From: Propionibacteriaceae bacterium
GTDB lineage: Bacteria; Actinomycetota; Actinomycetes; Propionibacteriales; Propionibacteriaceae
Assembly: GCA_021323255.1 (NCBI GenBank)
Contig: JAJTCL010000097.1
Coordinates: forward strand, 1 to 8,697
DNA length: 8,697 nt
Direction: 5' to 3'
Shown here piece after piece: positions 1-4,450 of this stretch. A program made the translations under genes and the position numbers. The notes beneath the pieces were generated by a model. It was not told where the DNA came from, ran no database searches, and saw only the letters and a program-made list of their open reading frames with translations. Within the stretch, counting starts at the first letter, position 1. Each line of letters starts with the position of its first letter.

Positions 1-83
1 TTATTGCTGAGAGGGCAGCTGCCGCTAGGCCGTCACCGATCACCCGGGCGATCCTAATGTCGCCTGCCGGCGCAGTCTGCCCT
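1..83. other. Downstream flank of the HTH gene, no gene seen
   Basis: No credible coding region is seen. The stretch lies just past the stop codon of the minus-strand HTH gene. An imperfect palindrome, GATC-A-CCCGGG-C-GATC, lies at about 38-53; it could be part of a transcript end but has no flanking U-tract. Confidence 0.4.
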
Positions 84-581
84 TCATGCCGCGGCCTCAC
101 CGGATCCGCAGCCGAGCCGGTTCCGGAAGCGTATGTTGTCCTCGGCGCGGGCGGCAGCGGATAGCCGAACGGTGAGCAGCAATGAACAGGCATCGGTGCC
201 GGAGGCCAACTCGACCAGCTCAGGAATCGCGACGCTGACCCGCTCCGCGATTGCGAGATCGTCCCAACCCGTACGGTAAAGGCGACGCAGTTGTAGCCTC
301 GCGGGAGCCGCGGGCACCATGATCCGCCGTAGCGCTTGCACTTGTTGATCGGAAATCTGGATCAGCCGGCGGGCCGTATCAGGGCTGATCCGCCGCAACT
401 GGCGACCATCTCGACCATGGAGCAGACGCCTTGCCAGTCGGGCAGAGATGCCGGCAATGGCAGCGATGTCCTCGACGCTGAGCGAGCCACTTGCCATCAA
501 GTAGCACAACTGGGCCCGGAATGGCCTCGCATCAACCCAATGATGATCGCCAACTTCAACCTGTTTGGCGGGCGCAACCAT
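84..581 (-). CDS. Small protein with two helix-turn-helix-like segments, putative DNA-binding
   Basis: A 165-residue protein of unknown specific role, probably a cytoplasmic DNA-binding protein. The ATG at 581-579 is supported by a good ribosome binding site (AAAGGA on the minus strand, about 7 nt upstream). A first helix-turn-helix-like segment spans residues 34-56 (LSVEDIAAIAGIS followed by ARLARRLLHG). An Arg-rich stretch follows, including RRISPDTARRL at 63-73. A second, weaker segment lies at about 107-128. Each is preceded by a similar helix (ARPFRAQLCYLM at 18-29; AAPARLQLRRLY at 91-102), which suggests internal duplication. The layout recalls actinobacterial HTH proteins with a conserved ARRL region, but no characterised member comes to mind. 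No signal peptide or membrane segment is seen. It stands alone upstream of the 662-733 inverted repeat element. The coding call is firm; the function is inferred only from the HTH pattern. Confidence 0.8.
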   Translation of the reverse strand: MVAPAKQVEVGDHHWVDARPFRAQLCYLMASGSLSVEDIAAIAGISARLARRLLHGRDGRQLRRISPDTARRLIQISDQQVQALRRIMVPAAPARLQLRRLYRTGWDDLAIAERVSVAIPELVELASGTDACSLLLTVRLSAAARAEDNIRFRNRLGCGSGEAAA

Positions 582-601
582 ACCAACGTCCTTTCGTCGA
601 A

Positions 602-621
602 GCCTTCTATCTGGAGAAGGC
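602..621. repeat. 7-bp inverted repeat in leader of the HTH gene
   Basis: GCCTTCT (602-608) and AGAAGGC (615-621) are perfect complements around a 6-nt spacer. The repeat lies about 21-40 nt upstream of the ATG of the minus-strand HTH gene, just before its ribosome binding site. It could be an operator, possibly autoregulatory because the gene encodes a likely DNA-binding protein, or a leader hairpin. Nothing in the window proves either role. Confidence 0.4.
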
Positions 622-661
622 CTCGCGAGAGGGCCGGATGTTAACGCTCGGCGGAAAGTTG

Positions 662-733
662 CGCGATTTTTTCGAAAGAGCGGCCACCGACTGTAAGAAA
701 TCGCGTGGACGATGTGAGCAGTCGGTGGCCGCT
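662..733. terminator. Interlocked inverted repeats after the 742-2145 gene; probable terminator
   Basis: A perfect 15-bp inverted repeat has arms at 679-693 (AGCGGCCACCGACTG) and 719-733, separated by 25 nt. It begins 8 nt past the stop codon of the minus-strand gene, the usual place for a terminator. No U-run follows in the minus transcript, which reads CUUUCGAAAAAAUCGCG, as is common for actinobacterial terminators. A second perfect 8-bp repeat has arms CGCGATTT (662-669) and AAATCGCG (698-705). The four arms are interleaved A-B-A'-B', so in RNA they are either mutually exclusive or a pseudoknot. Confidence 0.6.
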
Positions 734-741
734 GTTGAGTT

Positions 742-2145
742 CTAGCGCTGGGCGCGGACGAAGCCGGCTTGCTGGGCGGCTTCCTCGCTGTTGAACCAGA
801 CCTCCGCGACGGTGCGGCCGTAGCCGGCCGACTCTGGCATGTGGTACTTCATCGATCGCTGGTTGCCTTTGATGGTGAAGCCGTCAGGCGGCTCACTCCC
901 GATATAGACCCCCTCACCTTCAGGTACCGCCGCAGTCTCGACCGGGATGGCGTCGGCTGGCATCTCCTCGTCGATACTGGTTGCCTCGGCTGGAGCTTCG
1001 CCGGCTGGCATCTCCTCGTTGACCCTGGTTGCCTCGGCTGGAGCTTCGTCGGTGATTTTTGCCTCCGCATCGGCGAAAGCTTCGTCAACGAGAGTGGTCA
1101 TATCAGCCGGAGCATTATCAGCCGGCGCATCGTATGCCCCGCCCTCAGCCGGCTGATCCGGCACCATCGCTCCGTCTGCCTCGAGATTGAGCAGATGGGC
1201 CGACTGCCCGCTCTGCGGATCCTCGCCCGAGTCGTCCATCTCATCGACAACAGGAGCCGACGCTGCTGCGGCAGCTGTGCTGGCTGCTTCGGCAGTCTCA
1301 GTTGGCTTCGTCGAGCCGTACGGTGTGGTCGGCCGAGCCGCCTGCCAGTCGGCGTCTTTGGAACCTAAGAACTTGCGGACCAGGATTACCGCCACTCCTG
1401 CGACGCCCGCCGCAAGGGCGAGCCACAAGAACCAGCGACTCTTACTCTTCTTTTTCTCCGGCACTTCCAACTCCCCCTTTGGTGCGACACCCCCAGCGGC
1501 GAGCAATGCCTCGCTGAGCTTAGGCAGTACCTCACTCGACATCTTGCCGCGTGCCGCATCGACGGCCGGGCTCAGGCGCCCGAGCGCATCGTCGAGAGCC
1601 GGTCCGATCTTCTCAACAGCGCCCTGAGCTACGCGGGCGCCGCGTTGCTTGGCCGAGGTAGCTATCGGCGCAATCCGCTCCGCGGCCTGGTGCGCGTAGG
1701 GAGAAACCCGGCCTGCGGCCTGGTGCGCGTAGGGAGAAACCCGTTCTGCGGCCTGATGGGCATACGGCGTAACTCGGTCGACGGCTCCGGTGGCGAACGG
1801 AGCGATGCGGTCTGCGGCCGAATGTGCCAGCGGGGCTAATCGATCCGCCGCCCCATGAGTCATCGGGCCGACCCGCTCGGCGGCCGATTGAGCCAGCGGC
1901 CCCAGCCGATCAGCCGCAGTGTGGGCGAGCGGTGAGACCTTGTCTGCGGCGACGCCAATCCGATCTGCGGCGGCTTCAGCAAGCGGCCCGACTCGGGTGG
2001 CGGCGGACTGCGCGAGCGGCCCTACTCGTTCGGCTGCGGTATGGACCAGCGGTCCAACACGATCAGCGGCCGAGTGGACGAAATCCTCGGCGGCTGGCTC
2101 AGCCTGCTTTCGGGCGGCTTCCGCGCGGCGGGAACTCTTGAACAC
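742..2145 (-). CDS. 11-mer repeat membrane protein with C-terminal sunset-type domain
   Basis: A 467-residue protein. I chose the GTG at 2145-2143 because a perfect GGAGG (2154-2150) precedes it; the reading frame stays open to 2334, but that extension runs into the ppiA coding region. Residues 26-197 are fifteen full 11-residue repeats plus one 7-residue remnant at 59-65, consensus A-A-[DE]-R-[VIL]-x-P-[LY]-A-[HQT]-x, predicted amphipathic helix. A basic patch (KKKSKSR, 231-237) precedes one membrane helix (about 238-256), favouring a cytoplasmic repeat domain. An acidic Ala/Pro/Glu-rich linker includes a tandem 16-residue repeat. The last ~55 residues (PPDGFTIKGN, MKYH, VAEVWFNSEEAAQQAGF) match the 'sunset' domain I recall from the ends of other actinobacterial proteins. 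Streptomyces has a repeat-plus-TM protein (DUF5324 type, as I recall) beside its cyclophilin gene, so this may be its positional counterpart. Function unknown; lipid or envelope association is an inference. Confidence 0.85.
   Translation of the reverse strand: MFKSSRRAEAARKQAEPAAEDFVHSAADRVGPLVHTAAERVGPLAQSAATRVGPLAEAAADRIGVAADKVSPLAHTAADRLGPLAQSAAERVGPMTHGAADRLAPLAHSAADRIAPFATGAVDRVTPYAHQAAERVSPYAHQAAGRVSPYAHQAAERIAPIATSAKQRGARVAQGAVEKIGPALDDALGRLSPAVDAARGKMSSEVLPKLSEALLAAGGVAPKGELEVPEKKKSKSRWFLWLALAAGVAGVAVILVRKFLGSKDADWQAARPTTPYGSTKPTETAEAASTAAAAASAPVVDEMDDSGEDPQSGQSAHLLNLEADGAMVPDQPAEGGAYDAPADNAPADMTTLVDEAFADAEAKITDEAPAEATRVNEEMPAGEAPAEATSIDEEMPADAIPVETAAVPEGEGVYIGSEPPDGFTIKGNQRSMKYHMPESAGYGRTVAEVWFNSEEAAQQAGFVRAQR
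955..1050 (-). repeat. Tandem 48-bp duplication coding a 16-residue acidic repeat
   Basis: Units 955-1002 and 1003-1050 differ at only 4 of 48 positions. In the encoded protein they give two copies of an APAEAT-x3-EEMPA-type segment in the linker between the membrane helix and the C-terminal domain. Third-position and conservative differences suggest a recent in-frame duplication rather than a regulatory repeat. Confidence 0.85.
1555..2070 (-). repeat. 33-bp tandem coding repeats (11-residue units)
   Basis: Fifteen full 33-bp units plus one 21-bp remnant encode residues 26-197 of the repeat membrane protein. Most copies have diverged at the DNA level. Two neighbours, starting at 1682 and 1715, share about 29 consecutive identical bases (GCGGCCTGGTGCGCGTAGGG and onward), so this part has duplicated recently. 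Copy number is expected to vary between related strains. Confidence 0.85.
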
Positions 2146-2166
2146 GTTTCCTCCGTTGTGAGAAAC
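2146..2166 (-). promoter_or_regulatory. Ribosome binding site within a small hairpin
   Basis: On the minus strand GGAGG (2154-2150) lies 4 nt before the GTG start at 2145 and decides that start. GUUUC (2166-2162) can pair with GAAAC (2150-2146), placing most of the Shine-Dalgarno sequence in an 11-nt loop and the spacer in the stem. The start choice is solid; a regulatory role for the 5-bp hairpin is speculative. Confidence 0.65.
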
Positions 2167-2195
2167 CTCATGCTCCGAGGTGGAGCATTTCCACC
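2165..2195. promoter_or_regulatory. Three overlapping inverted repeats upstream of the repeat-protein gene
   Basis: Three perfect inverted repeats share arms: ACCTC/GAGGT (2165-2169, 2177-2181); ATGCTCC/GGAGCAT (2170-2176, 2182-2188, 5-nt spacer); GGTGGA/TCCACC (2179-2184, 2190-2195, 5-nt spacer). They are pairwise incompatible as RNA stems. As DNA, the central 19-bp palindrome looks like an operator near the possible start of the minus-strand transcript. As RNA they could be alternative leader structures. Confidence 0.5.
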
Positions 2196-2222
2196 GTATC
2201 GCCATCTTGAGCGGTCTGACAG
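2193..2222 (-). promoter_or_regulatory. Possible promoter of the 742-2145 gene
   Basis: On the minus strand a CTGTCA box (2222-2217) lies 18 nt before TACGGT (2198-2193), a TAnnnT-type -10 box common in actinobacteria. The predicted start at about 2186 would fall inside the 2170-2188 palindrome. The -35 match is modest, so this is a weak call. Confidence 0.3.
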
Positions 2223-2247
2223 GATGGCTCCCGGACCAAGTCCAGAC

Positions 2248-2266
2248 GATCATCACCACGATGATC
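2248..2266. repeat. 7-bp inverted repeat just upstream of the ppiA ribosome binding site
   Basis: GATCATC (2248-2254) and GATGATC (2260-2266) are perfect complements around ACCAC. The arrangement, 7-bp arms with a 5-nt spacer, is the same as in the 2170-2188 palindrome on the other side of this divergent promoter region, though the sequence differs. It lies 5 nt before the ppiA Shine-Dalgarno sequence (2272-2278) and could be an operator or a leader hairpin. Confidence 0.45.
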
Positions 2267-2287
2267 ACGACAGAAAGGTGCCTCCAG

Positions 2288-2821
2288 GTGGCACAGCAGA
2301 CGGCAACCCTGCACACCAACCACGGCGACATCACATTGTTGCTCTTTGGTGATCAAGCTCCTAAGACCGTGGACAACTTCGTGGGCCTCGCCTCAGGCAC
2401 CAAGGAGTACACCGATCCAAAGACCGGCGAGAGAAGGTCGAGCAAGTTTTACGACGGGCTTACCTTTCATCGGGTGATCGACGGCTTCATGATCCAGGGC
2501 GGTTGCCCGCTCGGGACTGGCACTGGTGGTCCTGGCTACACATTTGGTGATGAGTTCCATCCCGACCTGGTGTTCAACAAGCCTTATCTGCTGGCCATGG
2601 CGAACGCTGGTCCGGGCACCAACGGTTCGCAGTTCTTCATCACCGTCGGGCCGCAGCCGCATCTCAACCGGAAGCACACCATCTTTGGCGAGGTTGTCGA
2701 TCAGCGCAGCCGGGATGTTGTCGATCAGATCGCCCAGGTGCGGACCGGACGAGGTGACCGCCCGGTCAACCCGGTAGTCATTGAGTCGGTCTCGATGGAT
2801 TCTGGTGGCACTCCCGAGTGA
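2288..2821 (+). CDS. ppiA: Cyclophilin-type peptidyl-prolyl cis-trans isomerase
   Basis: A 177-residue cytoplasmic cyclophilin that isomerises Xaa-Pro bonds during folding. The GTG at 2288 is chosen because AGAAAGG (2272-2278) lies 9 nt upstream and the protein then begins MAQQTATLHTNHGDI, as in mycobacterial and Streptomyces PpiA. The frame is open back to 2180, but that part lacks cyclophilin similarity. Active-site residues are present: FHRVIDGFMIQGG (Arg62, Phe67, Gln70), MANAGPGTNGSQFFIT (104-119) and KHTIFGEV (His130). The position of the cyclosporin-contacting Trp in human CypA is His125 (PHLNRKH), as in many bacterial family members. No signal peptide is seen, so this is the cytoplasmic type. 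It overlaps the rhomboid gene by 4 bp (GTGA), implying translational coupling. The ppiA-rhomboid pair is conserved in actinobacteria. Confidence 0.97.
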   Translation: MAQQTATLHTNHGDITLLLFGDQAPKTVDNFVGLASGTKEYTDPKTGERRSSKFYDGLTFHRVIDGFMIQGGCPLGTGTGGPGYTFGDEFHPDLVFNKPYLLAMANAGPGTNGSQFFITVGPQPHLNRKHTIFGEVVDQRSRDVVDQIAQVRTGRGDRPVNPVVIESVSMDSGGTPE

Positions 2822-3669
2822 CTCAGACCCCGGGCGCAGGTCCGGACTTCTCGCCACCGGGCTTTGCGCCGTGCTACCGCCATCCCGAGCGGATGACCGG
2901 TATTTCCTGTCAGCGGTGCCAGCGGCCGATCTGCGGCGAATGCATGAACCCCGCGTCGGTTGGTTTCCAGTGTCCCAGTTGCGTCACATCCGGTCGGGCC
3001 ACGGTGCGCGCCCCACGGACCGCATTTGGCGCGATCTTGAAGCCAGGCGGCGGCAACGCGACCAAAGTCGTGATGGCGGTACTCGCAGGCGAGTGGGTGC
3101 TCAATCTGGTCAGTGGCGGATTGCTGGATCGCCTGTTGGTCATGAGCAATGAAGCCATCTATCTCGGCCAGTTCTGGCGACTCCTGACGGCGGCGTTGAC
3201 CTCCGGATCGATCCTCGGTGTGCTCATGAACCTGCTGGTGCTGTGGATTGCCGGCCGGGCGATTGAATCCGAGCTAGGCGCCTGGCGTTTCGTGGCACTG
3301 TACGGCGCGGCCGGCCTGGGCGGCGCCACTATGCTTTTCGTCTTCGGCCCGTACGAGAGTGGTGGTTACGGTGCAGCGTCTGCCGTGATCGGCTTGTTGG
3401 CAGCCAACGCGATCTTCAAGCAGAAGATGCGGGAGGATGTTCGTGCTGACATTGGGCTGTTCGTCTTGCTCATCCTCTACAGCGTTCTGATCGGCTTCCG
3501 CAGCTTTGGCTGGCTGATGTTGATCGGCGGCGTTGTGGTCGGTGCCTTGGTCGGGGTGGTGTTGGCCTACGCGCCGCGACGCAACCGCACGACAGTCCAG
3601 GCAGTCGGCCTGCTGGGAGTGATCATGGTCTGTGTGCTCGCCGTGGCCGTGAAGCTGGTGATCATTTAA
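2818..3669 (+). CDS. Rhomboid-family membrane protein with N-terminal zinc finger, probably protease-dead
   Basis: A 283-residue membrane protein starting with GTG inside the ppiA stop codon. The N-terminus is a B-box-like zinc finger typical of actinobacterial rhomboids: Cys19, His22, Cys31, Cys34, Cys39, Cys42, Cys52, Cys55. About seven membrane helices follow (near 84-103, 122-145, 156-176, 184-200, 211-227, 231-252, 262-283), fitting the 6+1 rhomboid fold. WxxGRAIE-like residues 143-150 (WIAGRAIE) match the conserved L1 loop. Active rhomboids use Ser in GxSG (helix 4) and His in HxGG (helix 6). Here helix 4 reads GAASAVIGLL, aligning Ala187 with the nucleophile, and helix 6 reads LIGG, giving Leu235 for the His. 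The oxyanion His of HxxxN is Gly134, while Asn138 remains. This suggests a non-proteolytic relative that binds membrane proteins. One doubt: Ser188 is adjacent and could serve if the helix is shifted. Confidence 0.93.
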   Translation: MTQTPGAGPDFSPPGFAPCYRHPERMTGISCQRCQRPICGECMNPASVGFQCPSCVTSGRATVRAPRTAFGAILKPGGGNATKVVMAVLAGEWVLNLVSGGLLDRLLVMSNEAIYLGQFWRLLTAALTSGSILGVLMNLLVLWIAGRAIESELGAWRFVALYGAAGLGGATMLFVFGPYESGGYGAASAVIGLLAANAIFKQKMREDVRADIGLFVLLILYSVLIGFRSFGWLMLIGGVVVGALVGVVLAYAPRRNRTTVQAVGLLGVIMVCVLAVAVKLVII

Positions 3670-3709
3670 GGCGCCCTGCGAGACACTAAGCTGCGAGCGT
3701 CGGGAAATC

Positions 3710-3741
3710 GCGCGCCGCCGTGCTAAGCCAGGCTGGCGCGC
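3710..3741. terminator. Strong hairpin after the ppiA-rhomboid pair
   Basis: GCGCGCCGCC (3710-3719) pairs with GGC (3731-3733) and GGCGCGC (3735-3741), a 10-bp GC stem with one bulged T at 3734 and an 11-nt loop. It starts 41 nt past the rhomboid stop codon. No T-run follows, as with the other hairpins in this window. It is the likely end of the plus-strand transcript. Confidence 0.55.
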
Positions 3742-3756
3742 CGCTGTCCTGGACGG

Positions 3757-3902
3757 GCGAGCCTGCGAGCGAGGAAGGCAGCGACTTAACGAGTGCCAGC
3801 CTCAGCGAGCGGAGCGAGCAATCTTCATGGAGTGAGCGGAGGTGGTCTTTTCTCTGCGAGCGATCGGCACGGTGGTGGGAACGCTCGCGAGCCGGCCACT
3901 CA
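3757..3902. repeat. GAGCGAGCG-rich low-complexity intergenic stretch
   Basis: The gap between the convergent rhomboid and RAM-protein genes is filled with degenerate copies of a GCGAGCG/GAGCGAGC word, for example GCGAGCGAGG near 3765, AGCGAGCGGAGCGAGC near 3805, TGCGAGCGAT near 3855 and the palindrome GCTCGCGAGC at 3893-3902. Open frames across it translate into Ser-Glu-Arg-rich nonsense and are not credible genes. Such words are common in the intergenic DNA of some high-GC actinobacteria. Their role is not known to me. Confidence 0.5.
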
Positions 3903-3918
3903 TCGCGTCTTGCGACCG

Positions 3919-4194
3919 CTAGCCCCCAAGGGAGAACGCCGCCTCGAGATCATGTGCCGAATAGGCGCGGAAGGCGATATGAGTCTCTGTGCTCACGACG
4001 CCGGGCACCTTGTTGAGCCGGTCCGCGACGATTTCAGCCACTTGGTCATGGTTGGACACCCGGATCATGGCAATCAGGTCGATCGTGCCGGTCACCGAAT
4101 AGACCTCGCTGACGCCATTGAGTGCGGCAATCTCCTCCGCAACCTCGGGGATACGCGCTACTTCAGCTTTCACGAACACGATCGCGGTGACCAT
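3919..4194 (-). CDS. Stand-alone Lrp/AsnC ligand-binding (RAM) domain protein
   Basis: A 91-residue protein consisting only of the RAM (regulation of amino acid metabolism) domain of Lrp/AsnC regulators, without the DNA-binding helix-turn-helix. The residues MVTAIVFVKAEVARIPEVAE, the GVSEVYSVTGTIDLIAMIRV segment and the C-terminal IAFRAYSAHDLEAAFSLG are typical of the short actinobacterial family. The ATG at 4194-4192 fits the family N-terminus exactly; upstream TTG (4227) and GTG (4203) codons in frame have no better ribosome binding site, and the one here is weak (AAAG). RAM domains form dimers and octamers and bind amino acids; a protein of this size may modulate full-length Lrp proteins or sense a metabolite by itself. 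In other actinobacteria I recall a gene like this near the DEDDh exonuclease gene, as here. Identity is firm; ligand and target are unknown. Confidence 0.93.
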   Translation of the reverse strand: MVTAIVFVKAEVARIPEVAEEIAALNGVSEVYSVTGTIDLIAMIRVSNHDQVAEIVADRLNKVPGVVSTETHIAFRAYSAHDLEAAFSLGG

Positions 4195-4379
4195 GGCGGT
4201 CACTTTAATCTTGAGCTGCTCGTGCAATGTCGACGGCTCGCAGCGCTCGCGCGGATCGCGCTTGGAAGGCGATGCCTTGGCACTTGCAGACGAGAAGCGT
4301 GTCTGCTCGTTCGTTCATCCGGGACAGCGGCGGGCGATCCTATGCGCTTGGGATCCGTCACCATCTCCATCTGCGTTTC
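4195..4379. other. Leader and promoter region of the RAM-protein gene
   Basis: No credible gene is seen here. The region lies upstream of the minus-strand RAM gene and downstream of the exonuclease gene. It holds a perfect 6-bp inverted repeat GCAGAC/GTCTGC (4286-4291, 4301-4306, 9-nt spacer) and a small hairpin AAGGC-GAT-GCCTT at about 4266-4278. I could not assign a convincing -10/-35 pair. Confidence 0.35.
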
Positions 4380-4392
4380 CCGTCCAGGACGG
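4380..4392. repeat. 13-bp perfect palindrome
   Basis: CCGTCC-A-GGACGG at 4380-4392 is perfectly symmetrical about one central base. It lies just downstream, in the minus-strand sense, of the 4401-4445 inverted repeat. It could be an operator for the RAM-protein gene, whose start is about 190 bp further on, or part of a compound transcript end. Confidence 0.35.
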
Positions 4393-4400
4393 CTGGTGTG

Positions 4401-4445
4401 GGTGCCTCACGGCGAAGCCAGCCATGTCTGTCGTCTTGAGGCACC
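4401..4445 (-). terminator. Long-loop inverted repeat after the exonuclease gene
   Basis: GGTGCCTCA (4401-4409) and TGAGGCACC (4437-4445) are perfect 9-bp complements around 27 nt, which contain a smaller GGC-GAA-GCC hairpin. The outer repeat begins 5 nt past the exonuclease stop codon on the minus strand. Placement and long loop match the 679-733 repeat after the other large minus-strand gene. No U-tract follows. Confidence 0.5.
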
Positions 4446-4450
4446 AAACG

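Noticed and set aside
1555..2070. CRISPR-like regular repeats of 33 bp
   Set aside because: There are no unique spacers; the period is an in-frame 11-residue protein repeat with codon-type divergence.
2180..2287. N-terminal extension of ppiA
   Set aside because: The residues do not resemble cyclophilin, and the GTG at 2288 has a well-spaced AGAAAGG and gives the family N-terminus.
2146..2334. Upstream extension of the repeat membrane protein, including an apparent N-terminal hydrophobic segment
   Set aside because: It would overlap the start of ppiA on the other strand and ignores the GGAGG-GTG start at 2154-2143. The hydrophobic stretch is the antisense of the ppiA leader region.
4195..4227. 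Longer RAM protein starting from TTG at 4227
   Set aside because: The family starts at MVTAIVFVKA; the extra residues are not typical and TTG has no good ribosome binding site.
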